From: Blastococcus sp. CPCC 205250
GTDB taxonomy: Bacteria > Actinomycetota > Actinomycetes > Mycobacteriales > Geodermatophilaceae
DNA: 64,000 nt
Assembly (NCBI RefSeq): GCF_019799925.1
Contig: NZ_JABGCG010000002.1
Span: 558,001-622,000, forward strand
Direction of reading: 5' to 3'
The notes below the pieces were generated by a model that saw only the letters and a list, made by a program, of their open reading frames with translations, was not told where the DNA came from and did not search any database. Within the stretch, counting starts at the first letter, position 1. Every line of letters begins with the position of its first letter. A program made the translations under genes and the position numbers. This document shows, in pieces, positions 1 through 8,723 of this stretch.

Positions 1-1275
1 GAGGATGCCGGTCGCCGTGCGCTCCAGCGAGAGGTCGAGGTCCTCGCCGAGCGCCGTCAGCCCGGCGCGGGCGGCCTCGACCGACAGCGGGATCTCCCCG
101 CCGAGCAGGTGCGGGGGGATCCGGCCGAGCACGACGTGGGCGTCGGTCACGGTGGGCCGGTCGCCGCCGGAGGGGTAGCACATGGGGCCGGGGTCGGCGC
201 CGGCCGACTGCGGGCCGACCTTGAGCGTGCCCTCCGGTGACAGCCAGGCGATCGAGCCGCCGCCGGCGCCGACGGTGACGACGTCGATCATCGGGATCTT
301 GGACGGGTAGGCGCCGACGGAGCCCTCGGTGGTGAGCGTGGGCTCGCCGTCGACGACGACGGTGACGTCGGTCGAGGTGCCGCCGCCGTCGCAGGTCAGC
401 ACCCGGTCGAAGCCGGCGGCCCCGGCGATCAGGGCGGCGCCGAGCGCCCCGGCGGCCGGGCCGGAGAGCATCGTGGTGATCGGCTGGTGCACGACCTCCT
501 CGGCCGACAGCACGCCGCCGTTGCTCTTCATCACGTAGAAGGGGACGCCCGGGGCGATCTCGTCCAGCCGGGTGCGGATGTTGGTGACGTAGGCGCCGAC
601 CCGCGGCTTGACCGCCGCGTCGACCAGCGTGGTCACCGAGCGCTCGTACTCGCGGTACTCGCGCAGCACCTCGCTGGACAGCGACACCACCCCACCGGGC
701 AGCTCCTCCCGCAGCACCTCGAGCATCGCCCGCTCGTGCGCGTCGTCGGCGTAGGCGTGCAGGAAGCAGACGCCGACGGTGGTGATGCCGGCGTCGCGGA
801 AGAAGCGGGCGGCGGCCACGGCGTCGTCGCGGTCGAAGGGCCGCACCTCGGTGCCGGTGACGTCCAGGCGGCCGCGGACGGTGCGCACGAGGTCGGCGGG
901 GACGATCCGCGGCGGCTTGACCCAGAAGTAGCTGTTGCCGTAGCCGTCGGGCACCGACTGGCGGGCGATCTCCAGCACCGACTCGTAGCCCTCGGTGGTG
1001 ATGAAGCCGATCCGGTCGATCTTGCCCTCGAGCAGCTGGTTCGTGGCGACCGTCGTCCCGTGGCTGACCGCCGTGACCGACTCCCCGGTCAGGCCCATCA
1101 GGTCCAGCACCTTGCGGACGCCGGCGAGGAACCCCTCGGCCGGGTCGGCGGGGGTGGACGGCGTCTTGGTGGTCGCCGTCCGGCCGGTCTCCTCGTCCAC
1201 GGCGACGACGTCGGTGAACGTCCCGCCGGTGTCGATGCCGATGCGGATCCGGCGCGCGGCGGCGGGAGCGCTCAT
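1..1275 (-). CDS. Hydantoinase/oxoprolinase family protein, subunit A (3' end outside window)
   Basis: The frame is open from the ATG at 1275 to the window edge, giving 425 residues of a family usually near 680-700, so the C-terminal third is missing. Residues 10-21 (RIGIDTGGTFTD) form the ASKHA-type phosphate loop, SHGTTVATN lies near residue 65, and a second nucleotide-binding stretch reads CDGGGTSTDV. This is the N-terminal plus central Hydantoinase_A architecture. Family members hydrolyse hydantoins or 5-oxoproline with ATP, or carboxylate ketones; the substrate cannot be told here, and a subunit B partner would have to lie to the left. A TAAGGT -10-like hexamer ends 7 bases before the ATG, suggesting a leaderless transcript. 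The assignment to the family is firm, the reaction is not. Confidence 0.9.
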   Translation of the reverse strand, partial: MSAPAAARRIRIGIDTGGTFTDVVAVDEETGRTATTKTPSTPADPAEGFLAGVRKVLDLMGLTGESVTAVSHGTTVATNQLLEGKIDRIGFITTEGYESVLEIARQSVPDGYGNSYFWVKPPRIVPADLVRTVRGRLDVTGTEVRPFDRDDAVAAARFFRDAGITTVGVCFLHAYADDAHERAMLEVLREELPGGVVSLSSEVLREYREYERSVTTLVDAAVKPRVGAYVTNIRTRLDEIAPGVPFYVMKSNGGVLSAEEVVHQPITTMLSGPAAGALGAALIAGAAGFDRVLTCDGGGTSTDVTVVVDGEPTLTTEGSVGAYPSKIPMIDVVTVGAGGGSIAWLSPEGTLKVGPQSAGADPGPMCYPSGGDRPTVTDAHVVLGRIPPHLLGGEIPLSVEAARAGLTALGEDLDLSLERTATGIL

Positions 1276-1410
1276 GACCGATACCTTAGAGCTGAGAAAT
1301 CCTCCCGGGGAAGCGTGCGGCGCGAACCGGCTGGTCCGCTGCAAGTCCGGCGCAAGTACCCGGTCCGAGGCTGGGCGCCGACACCCCGTCGTCCGCCCCG
1401 GAGGTCCCCG

Positions 1411-1743
1411 ATGCCCGCCGCCGCCACCACCGACGCCACGTTCGCCGAGGACGTCCTGCGGAGCCCGCTGCCGGTCCTGGTCGACTTCAGCGCGTCGTGG
1501 TGCGCCCCGTGCCGGGTGCTCGCGCCCACGATCGACCGGCTGGCCGACGGCCAGGCCGGCCGGCTGCGCGTCCTCGTGCTCGACGTGGACGCCAATCCCG
1601 GGACGACCCGGCGGTACCAGGTCATGGGCATGCCGACGATGGGCCTGTTCGTCGGGGGCGAGCTCGTCGAGACGCTGGTCGGCGGCCGGCCCGGCTGGGC
1701 GATCATGGAGGCGCTGGCGCCGCACCTGCCGGTCCCCGCCTGA
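1411..1743 (+). CDS. Thioredoxin family protein
   Basis: A 110-residue single-domain thioredoxin. The active site WCAPC sits at about residues 30-34, in place of the classic WCGPC, and the cis-proline loop MGMPTM follows at about 73-78. There is no signal peptide or membrane segment, so it acts in the cytoplasm as a disulfide reductant or redox carrier. The start is chosen at the ATG preceded by GGAGG six bases upstream. Longer frames reaching to 487 only run through the antisense of the hydantoinase gene. It stands alone and is convergent with the winged-helix gene, with only 19 bases between the stops. Confidence 0.92.
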   Translation: MPAAATTDATFAEDVLRSPLPVLVDFSASWCAPCRVLAPTIDRLADGQAGRLRVLVLDVDANPGTTRRYQVMGMPTMGLFVGGELVETLVGGRPGWAIMEALAPHLPVPA

Positions 1744-1762
1744 CCGGAGGGCGCTCCTCGGC

Positions 1763-2845
1763 TCAGGCGTACTCGACGGCCTTGAGCCGGACGCCGCGAT
1801 GGGCCGCCAGCCGCTCCGCCTGCTCCTCGACCGCGCGCCGCAGCGCCGCCGTCGCCGGGGCCCACGGCTCCACGGCGACGGTCAGCGACGACCCGGCCTT
1901 GCGCGGCCGCCACAGGCCGGCCAGGGCGCCGCCGGACAGCACGGCGCCGGGGCGGCCCAGCACCGGCCACACCGCCTTGCGCCGCGCCGCGTCGGGCACG
2001 AGCAGCTCCCGGTCGCGCGCCTGGAGGAACAGGTCGAACGGCCCGAGCAGGCGGGTCACCGCCGGCGGGTCCGCGGCGAGGAGTCCGGGGTCCAGCGTCC
2101 AGCGGCGCTCGCCGTCGACGTCCACCTCGACGGCGTCGGCCGGCCAGCGCTCCCTGACGTCCTTGACCGGCGCGTCCAGGTAGCCGGCGACGTGCTGCGG
2201 CGTGGCCGGCCCGAGCAGGCGCAGGTACGCGCGGACGACGTCGAACCGCTCGGGCACCGACTCCGCCGGTGCCAGCCCGGGCACGGGCCGCAGCACCGGT
2301 GGCGAGGTGCCCGGCTCGAGCTCCAGACCGGCCCGCAGCGCGGCCAGCCGGAACGTCTGCTCGTGCGGGTGGATCGCGTCGCACGGGCGGCAGTGGCGCA
2401 GGTAGGGCTCGTCCAGCACGGTCGAGAGCCGGCCGGACATCTCGCCCTTGACCATGGCCTCGGCCACGATCGAGCGCATCGCGGCGGCCACGGTGTCCAG
2501 CGCGGTCAGCACCGGGATGCCGGCGGCCTTGAGCGGCCGGGCCGCGTCGAACACCCGCTTGGCGGCGTCGGCCTCGGAGAACGGCGCCGTCGCGGCGGCG
2601 ACGACGGGCAGGTCGGCCCGCCGGTGGAGGTGTGGCGCGCCCCGGATGGTCCACACGGTGGCCAGCGCGGCGGGCTCCGGGGTCACCCCGCGCAGGGCGA
2701 GGGCCCAGAGCCCGCCGTCGGGCCCGGTGTCCTGGACGCCGATGTCCAGGACGGCGGTGTCGTCGACGGTGCCGGCGTCGCGGTCGAGCTGCTGCGCCCG
2801 GACGCGGGCCCCGAGCACCTGGGCGGCCGTGGCGGGAGGCGTCAT
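1763..2845 (-). CDS. Winged-helix DNA-binding protein, AlkZ/YcaQ-like (HTH_42)
   Basis: A 360-residue protein resembling the winged-helix DNA-binding family that includes the interstrand-crosslink glycosylases AlkZ and YcaQ. Recognisable stretches are the N-terminal ARVRAQQLDRD segment, a central HPHEQTFRLAALRAGL region, and the C-terminal GALAGLWRPRKAGSSLTVAV strand pair typical of the family. Known members unhook crosslinked or alkylated bases; many actinobacterial paralogues have no tested function, so a DNA-repair role is inferred from the family. A TACGGT hexamer 7 bases before the ATG suggests leaderless transcription. It sits alone between convergent thioredoxin and the upstream SDR gene. 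Confidence 0.82.
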   Translation of the reverse strand: MTPPATAAQVLGARVRAQQLDRDAGTVDDTAVLDIGVQDTGPDGGLWALALRGVTPEPAALATVWTIRGAPHLHRRADLPVVAAATAPFSEADAAKRVFDAARPLKAAGIPVLTALDTVAAAMRSIVAEAMVKGEMSGRLSTVLDEPYLRHCRPCDAIHPHEQTFRLAALRAGLELEPGTSPPVLRPVPGLAPAESVPERFDVVRAYLRLLGPATPQHVAGYLDAPVKDVRERWPADAVEVDVDGERRWTLDPGLLAADPPAVTRLLGPFDLFLQARDRELLVPDAARRKAVWPVLGRPGAVLSGGALAGLWRPRKAGSSLTVAVEPWAPATAALRRAVEEQAERLAAHRGVRLKAVEYA

Positions 2846-2888
2846 GCCGCCGACCGTAGGGCCCGGTGGTGCCGGATCGGGGCCGCGG

Positions 2889-3713
2889 TCAGCCGCCGTG
2901 CGCGGCGATCGACAGCTCCTCCCACTCCCGCCAGGTGGCCAGCCGCCGCTCGTACTCCTTGGTCGCCATGCCCAGCGGCGCCTTGCCGAAGAACACCCGC
3001 AGCGGCGGCTCCTCGGCGTCGACCAGCTGCAGGACGGCGGCGGCCGTGGCCGCCGGGTCGCCCGCCGACTGCGCCGCCTTCGCGCGGTTCGCCTGCACCT
3101 TCGCCCGGTACTCGTCGTAGGCCGGGTCGGGCTCCGCGTGCTTGGCCGACGAGCCCGACCAGTCGGTGGAGTAGCCCGCGGGCTCGATGATCGTCACCTT
3201 GATGCCGAACTGGGCGACCTCGAGGGCCATCGCCTGGCTGAACGCCTCCAGCGCCCACTTCGAGGCGTTGTAGATGCCGACGTTGGGCAGCGCGACGATG
3301 CCGCCGACCGAGCTCACCTGCAGCACGTGGCCCGACCCCTGCGCCCGCATGATCGGCAGCGCGGCCTGGGTGATCCACAGCGCGCCGAAGAGGTTGACGT
3401 CGAACTGCGCCCGGGCCTCGGCCTCGCTGACCTCCTCGACCATCCCGAACTGCCCGTAGCCGGCGTTGTTGACCACGACGTCGAGCCGGCCGAACACCTC
3501 GTGTGCCCGCTGGACGGCGGCGACGCCGGCCTCCCGGTCGGCGACGTCGAGCTCCAGGGGCAGGACGGCGTCCCCGAAGCGCTGCACGAGGTCGTCGAGG
3601 GTGGCGGTGTCGCGGGCGGTGGCCGCGACGCGGTCGCCGCGCTCGAGGGCGGCGACGGCCCACTCGCGGCCGAAGCCGCGGGACGCACCGGTGATGAACC
3701 AGGTCTTCGACAT
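2889..3713 (-). CDS. Short-chain dehydrogenase/reductase
   Basis: A 274-residue classical SDR. The N-terminal cofactor motif is TGASRGFG (residues 8-15), NNAGYG follows near residue 85, the catalytic Ser lies in VSSVGG, and the YxxxK pair is YNASK. It reduces or oxidises an alcohol/ketone with NAD(P)H; the motif has no acidic residue clearly marking NAD preference and the substrate is unknown. The start ATG lies 6 bases after TAGATA, so the mRNA is probably leaderless. It is divergent from the acetyltransferase gene and is far from the PKS operon, so it is not an obvious polyketide ketoreductase. Confidence 0.93.
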   Translation of the reverse strand: MSKTWFITGASRGFGREWAVAALERGDRVAATARDTATLDDLVQRFGDAVLPLELDVADREAGVAAVQRAHEVFGRLDVVVNNAGYGQFGMVEEVSEAEARAQFDVNLFGALWITQAALPIMRAQGSGHVLQVSSVGGIVALPNVGIYNASKWALEAFSQAMALEVAQFGIKVTIIEPAGYSTDWSGSSAKHAEPDPAYDEYRAKVQANRAKAAQSAGDPAATAAAVLQLVDAEEPPLRVFFGKAPLGMATKEYERRLATWREWEELSIAAHGG

Positions 3714-3777
3714 GGACCCTATCTACTCCCCGCCTGCGGACCGCCTCCCCCCGGCCCCTCCTCCCTACGCTGGACCG

Positions 3778-4320
3778 GTGCCCGGCCTCGAGGTCGCCTT
3801 CCGCCCGCTGGAGCGTGCCGACCTGCCGCTGCTGGCCCGCTGGCTCGCCGAGCCGCTGGTCGCCCGCTGGTGGGCGCACGACCCCTCGCCGGAGGCGGTC
3901 GAGGCCGACTTCGGCCCGGTGCTGGCCGGCGACGACCCCACCGAGGTGGCGCTGGCCTGCACCGGGGGCCGGCCGTTCGGGCTGCTGCAGCGCTACACGT
4001 TCGCCGACAACCCGGAGTACGTCGCCGAGTTCGCGCCCGTGTACCCCGTGCCGGAGGGGGCGCTGAGCATCGACTACCTGATCGGCGAGCCCTCGATGCG
4101 CGGCCGGGGCGCCGGCGCGGCCGCCATCGCGGCGTTCGTCGCCGAGGGCTGGGCGCGGTACCCGGCCGCGCGCGACGTCGTCGTCCCGGTGGCCGCCGGC
4201 AACGTCGCCTCGTGGCGGGCCCTGGAACGGGCCGGCTTCACCCGCGTCGCGGAGGGTCCGCTGACGCCGGACAACCCGCTGGACCCGCCGGACCACGTGG
4301 TCTACCGGATCTCGCGATGA
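3778..4320 (+). CDS. GNAT family N-acetyltransferase, AAC(6')-like
   Basis: A 180-residue acetyltransferase. The N-terminus (VAFRPLERADLPLLARWL) and LVARWW resemble the aminoglycoside 6'-acetyltransferase/siderophore acetyltransferase branch, and the acetyl-CoA pyrophosphate loop is MRGRGAGAAAI near residue 105. It ends with NVASWRALERAGF, the usual GNAT strand-helix. I chose the GTG at 3778 because TACGCT lies exactly 6 bases upstream, a leaderless promoter arrangement; an in-frame ATG at 3712 would add 22 Pro-rich residues and overlap the divergent SDR start. Whether it modifies an antibiotic is not shown by the sequence. Confidence 0.88.
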   Translation: MPGLEVAFRPLERADLPLLARWLAEPLVARWWAHDPSPEAVEADFGPVLAGDDPTEVALACTGGRPFGLLQRYTFADNPEYVAEFAPVYPVPEGALSIDYLIGEPSMRGRGAGAAAIAAFVAEGWARYPAARDVVVPVAAGNVASWRALERAGFTRVAEGPLTPDNPLDPPDHVVYRISR

Positions 4321-4352
4321 CTTCCGGCCGGGTCCCGGGTCTCCACTGACGC

Positions 4353-4371
4353 CGCCCGCACCGTGCGGGCG
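4353..4371. terminator. Hairpin after acetyltransferase gene
   Basis: CGCCCGCA and TGCGGGCG form a perfect 8-bp stem around a CCG loop, 33 bases after the acetyltransferase stop and just before the ribosome-binding site of the next gene. It has no T-run. It may end the upstream transcript or fold in the leader of the downstream one. Confidence 0.5.
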
Positions 4372-4384
4372 CGGAGGGAGAACC

Positions 4385-5008
4385 GTGCGACCGCTGGTGG
4401 TCACGATGTTCACGAGCCTGGACGGCGTGGTGCAGGCCCCGGGCGGGCCCGACGAGGACGTCTCGGGCGGGTTCCGGTACGGCGGGTGGGTCGTGCCGCA
4501 CTTCGACGAGGTCCTCGGCGGGCAGATGGACGCCTGGTTCGCCCCGGCGGGTGCGTTCCTCGTCGGCCGGGGCACCTACGAGGTCTTCGCCCAGGCCTGG
4601 CCGCAGGCGCCCGCGGACGACCCGGTCTCCGCGGCGCTCAACGGCCTGCCCAAGCACGTCGCCTCACGCACGCTGCGGGGCCCGCTGGAGTGGGCGCACT
4701 CGATCCTGCTGGACGGCGACGTGCCCGCGGCGGTGCGGCGGCTCAAGGAGGACGGCGAGGGCGAGCTGCAGGTGCACGGCAGCCCGGGCCTTGTGCAGAC
4801 CCTCCTGGCCGAGGACCTGGTCGACGAGCTCCGCATCATCGTCTTCCCGGTCGTCCTCGGGGAGGGCAAGCGGCTGTTCGGGGACGGCGTGCGGCCCGGC
4901 GGCTGGCGGCTGACCTGGTCGTCGGCCACGCCCGCGGGCGCCCTGCTCACCACCTGGACGCGCGCGGGCGAGGTGCAGACCGGCGCGATCGGCCCGGAGT
5001 ACGACTGA
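4385..5008 (+). CDS. Dihydrofolate reductase family protein (RibD C-terminal domain)
   Basis: A 207-residue RibD_C/YyaP-type reductase. The N-terminal strand PLVVTMFTSLDGVVQAP and the loop FLVGRGTYEVF match the family, as do VHGSPGLVQTLL and VFPVVLGEGKRLF near the C-terminus. These proteins bind NADPH; apart from riboflavin-pathway members, most have no known substrate, so true folate reduction should not be assumed. The GTG start follows GGAGGG by about 7 bases. The gene is convergent with the EAL-domain gene and separated from it by only 34 bases. Confidence 0.9.
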   Translation: MRPLVVTMFTSLDGVVQAPGGPDEDVSGGFRYGGWVVPHFDEVLGGQMDAWFAPAGAFLVGRGTYEVFAQAWPQAPADDPVSAALNGLPKHVASRTLRGPLEWAHSILLDGDVPAAVRRLKEDGEGELQVHGSPGLVQTLLAEDLVDELRIIVFPVVLGEGKRLFGDGVRPGGWRLTWSSATPAGALLTTWTRAGEVQTGAIGPEYD

Positions 5009-5042
5009 CGTCAGCCGGGCGCCAGGACGCCGACGGGCGCGG

Positions 5043-6245
5043 TCAGGCGGGCACGCCGACGGGGGCGGCCACCGGCACGAGCGCCTCGGCCGGACCGGGG
5101 CGGCCGAAGAACCAGCCCTGGCCGAGGTCCACGCCCAGGGCGAGGAGGGTGCCGGCGTCGTCCGCCGTCTCCACCCCCTCGGCCACGAGCGTGGCACCGC
5201 AGCCGTGGCCGAAGGTGACCAGCGAGCCGACCAGGGCGCGCAGCACCGGGTCGCCGCCCACCCCGGCGACGATGCTGCGGTCGAGCTTCAGCACGTCGGG
5301 CGAGGTCAGCAGGATGTGCCGCAGCGAGGAGAAGCCGGCCCCGACGTCGTCGATGGCCAGCCGCAGCCCGGCCGCGCGGAAGGGCAGCAGCACCGACGTG
5401 AGGGCGTCGTAGTCCTCCACCGGGTCGTGCTCGGAGAGCTCCAGCAGGACGCGGGGGAGCGGCAGGGTGGCCAGCAGGTCGGCGAACGGCCGGGTCAGCA
5501 GGGTGGCGGGGGAGACGTTCATCGCGACGTAGCCGCCGACCCGGTCCAGGTGCGCGGCCGCCCCCTGCAGGGCGAGGACCTCGAGGTCGTGCCCGCGGCC
5601 CACGCTGTGCGCCTCGGCGAAGACGACGTCCGGGGCCTTGGCCCAGTCGGCGGGGAACCGGCTGAGCGCCTCGGCACCCACCCGGGCACCGGTGGCCAGG
5701 TCGACGATCGGCTGGAGCAGGACGGTCGGGCCGCCGCCGGCCACGACCGGGTCGAGGCGGGCGTCGATGGCGCTGCGCCGCTCCTGGTCGCGCACCTCCG
5801 GCTCGACGATGACCGCCGCGGCCCCGGCGAGGACGTCCATGAGCGCGCGGTCGCGCTTGCCGAGCTCGGGGTCGGAGGTGAAGCCGAAGGCGCAGAAGGT
5901 GCCGTACAGGCTGCCGTCGCTGAGGCGGACCGGCGCGGAGACGTAACTGCGGATGCGGGGGATGCGCGCCGAGGGCAGGGACATCGCGAGCGGGAACCGC
6001 GTCACGTCCGGGATCACCGCGGGCAGCCGGCCGTCGAGGATCGCCTGGCAGAACGAGGTCTCCTGCGCCACCGTCGCGCCCTCGTGCACCAGCACGGAGG
6101 CCGGCGTGGAGGCCTCGACCACCTCCAGGTGCTGCGTGGTCCCGTCCAACCGGCTGAGGAAGGCGACGCTCATCCCGAGCGAGCTGCGGGCCGTGCCCAG
6201 CAGATCGGCGATCTGCTGGTCGGCGGCGGAGCGCTGTCGGCGCAC
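5043..6245 (-). CDS. GAF-EAL protein, probable cyclic di-GMP phosphodiesterase
   Basis: A 400-residue cytoplasmic protein: a GAF sensor at about residues 10-150 and an EAL domain at about 165-395. The EAL signature (EALSR at 192-196), the NVSP strand, LSEHD, DDVGAGFSSL, KLDRS, VAEGVET and QGWFFGRP are all present, so metal binding and catalysis appear intact and c-di-GMP hydrolysis is likely. There is no GGDEF domain. The GTG start was chosen because GGAAGGGG lies 6 bases upstream and the GAF fold begins directly after it; upstream in-frame ATGs at 6278-6308 lack a good ribosome-binding site. The GAF ligand is unknown. Confidence 0.9.
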   Translation of the reverse strand: MRRQRSAADQQIADLLGTARSSLGMSVAFLSRLDGTTQHLEVVEASTPASVLVHEGATVAQETSFCQAILDGRLPAVIPDVTRFPLAMSLPSARIPRIRSYVSAPVRLSDGSLYGTFCAFGFTSDPELGKRDRALMDVLAGAAAVIVEPEVRDQERRSAIDARLDPVVAGGGPTVLLQPIVDLATGARVGAEALSRFPADWAKAPDVVFAEAHSVGRGHDLEVLALQGAAAHLDRVGGYVAMNVSPATLLTRPFADLLATLPLPRVLLELSEHDPVEDYDALTSVLLPFRAAGLRLAIDDVGAGFSSLRHILLTSPDVLKLDRSIVAGVGGDPVLRALVGSLVTFGHGCGATLVAEGVETADDAGTLLALGVDLGQGWFFGRPGPAEALVPVAAPVGVPA

Positions 6246-6520
6246 GGGGAGCCCCTTCCGGAGGTGTCGCCTCTCCATCGGCATCCGTGGTGCACGACTG
6301 AACGGCATCACCCGGAGGGACCACTGACCCGGGCGACCCACCGGAGGGCCCGCGCCGTCCGGCCCCACGACAGCGGCACGGCGTCGGGGACGGGCGAGGA
6401 GTAGCTCACACCGCGTCGCCCGTCGGGGTCGACGGCCGACGCGGAGCCGCTCCGGCCCGTATCTTCGGTTGCGCCCGGCAACCACGTGAACGGGCGACGA
6501 GGAACAGAGGACCCCCACCC

Positions 6521-8005
6521 GTGAGCCCGGACCCCGCGCCGCCGCGCGCCCGCTACCAGGTGACCTATGCGGTCATCGCCGTGGGCGTCATCTCGTTCGT
6601 CCTGCTCCAGTCGATGGTCAACCCGGTGCTGACCACCCTCCAGCGCGAGCTCGACACGACGCAGGCCGACGTGGCGTGGGTGCTCACCGCCAACTTCCTG
6701 TCCGCGGCCGTGTGCACGCCGATCCTGGGCCGGCTCGGCGACATGGTGGGCAAGAAGCGGGTCTTCGTGGGCGCCCTGACCGCGCTCGCCGTCGGCAGCC
6801 TGATCGCCGCGCTCGCCACGTCGCTGCCGGTGATGATCGTCGCGCGCGTCGTCCAGGGGGCCGGTGGCGGCGTCCTGCCGCTGGCCTTCGGCATCATCCG
6901 CGACGAGTTCCCGCCCTCCCGGGTGCCCGGTGCGGTCGGCACGATCTCCTCGCTCATGGCGGTCGGCGGCGCGATCGGCACGGTCGTCGCGGGCCCCATC
7001 GTCGACGGGCTGGGCTACCACTGGCTGTTCTGGCTGCCGATGATCGTGGTGTCGCTGGCCGCCGTGGGCGCCCACCTGGTCATCCCCGAGTCCCGGTCGC
7101 GCACCGGCGGGTCGATCAACCTCGTGGCGGCCCTGCTGCTCTCCGGGTGGCTGGTCTGCCTGCTGCTGTCGGTCACCCAGGCGCCCAAGTGGGGCTGGGG
7201 GTCGCCCGTGGTGGTCGCGATGCTGGCCGGCGGCGCCGTGCTGCTCGTCGCGTGGGTCACCCTGGAGTCCCGCGCCCGCCAGCCGCTGATCGACATGCGG
7301 ATGATGCGGATCCGCGGCGTGTGGACGGCGAACCTGGTCGGCCTGCTGTTCGGCGCGGCCATGTACGCCGGCTTCGCGTTCATCCCGCAGTTCCTGCAGA
7401 CGCCGGAGGTCAGCGGGTACGGCCTCGGCGCGTCGATCACCGTGTCGGGGCTCGTGCTGCTCCCCCAGGCCGCGGCCTCGTTCCTCACCGGGCTGGCCTC
7501 GGGCCGGCTGGTGGCGCGGTTCGGGTCCAAGGCCGTCCTCATCGCCGGCGGCGTCTTCGGCAGCTCCGGGTTCGGCCTGCTCGCCGTGGCCAACGGCTCC
7601 CTCGTGGAGGTCGCGCTGATCGGCATGCTCGTGGGCGTCGGCTTCGGCCTGGCGTTCTCGGCGATGGCCAACCTCGTCGTCGCCGCGGTCCCGTCGTCGC
7701 AGACCGGCGTGGCCAGCGGCATGAACGCCAACATCCGCACCATCGGCGGCGCGATCGGCACCGCCCTGCTGGCCAGCGTGGTGACGGCCGACCTGCAACG
7801 GGCCACGGGGCTGCCCGCCGAGTCCAGCTACACGACGGCGTTCCTGCTGGCCGCCGGCGGCCTGCTGCTCGCCGCGCTGGCCGGCCTGCTCGTGCCGGCC
7901 GTGCGGCGCGACCCGCGCACGTCCGAGGAGCCCGAGGCGCCGCTGCGCCACCCCCAGGCCGGCGTCGTCCCGGCCGCCACGCTCGTCGGCGACGGCCGGG
8001 AGTAG
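6521..8005 (+). CDS. MFS drug-resistance-type transporter (DHA2-like, 14 TM)
   Basis: A 494-residue integral membrane protein with about 14 hydrophobic helices, matching the DHA2 drug:H+ antiporter class. The loop between TM2 and TM3 reads LGRLGDMVGKKRVF, the conserved MFS motif A, and the TM5 region holds GGAIGTVVAGPIVDGL, similar to motif C of exporters. It probably exports a toxic compound or metabolite with proton exchange. The GTG start has AGAGG 10 bases upstream, and TATCTT at 6460-6465 may be its -10. It stands alone and is convergent with the LuxR-type response regulator; no regulator is adjacent that clearly belongs to it. Confidence 0.93.
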   Translation: MSPDPAPPRARYQVTYAVIAVGVISFVLLQSMVNPVLTTLQRELDTTQADVAWVLTANFLSAAVCTPILGRLGDMVGKKRVFVGALTALAVGSLIAALATSLPVMIVARVVQGAGGGVLPLAFGIIRDEFPPSRVPGAVGTISSLMAVGGAIGTVVAGPIVDGLGYHWLFWLPMIVVSLAAVGAHLVIPESRSRTGGSINLVAALLLSGWLVCLLLSVTQAPKWGWGSPVVVAMLAGGAVLLVAWVTLESRARQPLIDMRMMRIRGVWTANLVGLLFGAAMYAGFAFIPQFLQTPEVSGYGLGASITVSGLVLLPQAAASFLTGLASGRLVARFGSKAVLIAGGVFGSSGFGLLAVANGSLVEVALIGMLVGVGFGLAFSAMANLVVAAVPSSQTGVASGMNANIRTIGGAIGTALLASVVTADLQRATGLPAESSYTTAFLLAAGGLLLAALAGLLVPAVRRDPRTSEEPEAPLRHPQAGVVPAATLVGDGRE

Positions 8006-8030
8006 AGCCCGGCCGGGAGCAGCGCCCGGT

Positions 8031-8723
8031 TCAGCCCTCGAGCAGGCCGGCCTCGTGCGCCAGGATCGCCGCCTGCGTGCGGTTGGCCAGGTCCAGCTTG
8101 GCCAGCAGCCGGCTCACGTAGGTCTTCACCGTCGCCTCGCTGACGAACAGCACGCGGGCCAGGTCGGCGTTGGAGCCGCCGCCGCCCAGCAGCACGAGCA
8201 CCTCGCGCTCGCGGTCGGAGAGCTCGGCGACCCGGCGCAGCGCCTCGATCCGGCGCGGTGCCGCGCGGCGCTCGACGTAGGAGTCGATGAGCGTGGCGGT
8301 CACGGCGGGGGACAGCGACGCCGTCCCGTCGGCCACGGCCCGCACCGCGGCGGCGATCTGCCGCGGCGGGGTGTCCTTGAGCAGGAAGCCGGCCGCCCCG
8401 GCGGCCAGCGCCGCGTAGACGTACTCGTCGAGGTGGAACGTGGTGAGGACGGCGACCTGCGGCGGGTCGGGCAGCGCCAGGATCTGCCGGGTGGCCTCCA
8501 GCCCGTCGAGCACCGGCATGCGGATGTCGGTGAGGACGACGTCGGGCCGCAGCTCGCGGGCCGCCCGCACGCCCGCCGCGCCGTCCCCGGCCTCGCCGAC
8601 CACCGCGAAACCGCCGCTGGCCTCCAGCACGGTGCGCAGGCCGAAGCGGACGAGCTCCTCGTCGTCGACCAGCAGGACCCTGATCACGTGACCGCCGAAC
8701 ACCTCGCCGTTCGGGCCGCTCAT
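8031..8723 (-). CDS. NarL/LuxR-type response regulator
   Basis: A 230-residue response regulator with a receiver domain (residues 13-130) and a C-terminal LuxR helix-turn-helix (165-228). The phosphorylation site is intact: acidic pair D20/D21 and E22, phospho-Asp D66 in LTDIRMP, and the KD switch pair in FLLKD. The HTH reads ARVLFVSEATVKTYVSRLLAKL. Its ATG overlaps the kinase stop (ATGA), so the two are translated together and form one two-component system. The divergent ABC exporter genes at 10035-11764 are its likeliest target, as is common for this kinase class. Confidence 0.95.
   Translation of the reverse strand: MSGPNGEVFGGHVIRVLLVDDEELVRFGLRTVLEASGGFAVVGEAGDGAAGVRAARELRPDVVLTDIRMPVLDGLEATRQILALPDPPQVAVLTTFHLDEYVYAALAAGAAGFLLKDTPPRQIAAAVRAVADGTASLSPAVTATLIDSYVERRAAPRRIEALRRVAELSDREREVLVLLGGGGSNADLARVLFVSEATVKTYVSRLLAKLDLANRTQAAILAHEAGLLEG

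Noticed and set aside
1276..1410. A riboswitch or tRNA-like structure before the thioredoxin gene
   Set aside because: The stretch GCTGCAAGTCC recalled a tRNA T-arm, but no acceptor stem, anticodon arm or known riboswitch core can be built around it.
2889..3713. SDR as the missing PKS ketoreductase
   Set aside because: It lies 8 kb beyond the end of the PKS operon with its own promoter and unrelated neighbours.
487..4349. Long overlapping frames on both strands (for example 995-3190, 1272-2654, 2448-4349)
   Set aside because: They are antisense or shifted shadows of the hydantoinase, winged-helix and SDR genes. Their translations are Arg/Pro/Gly/Ala-rich with no family motif, as expected in such GC-rich DNA.
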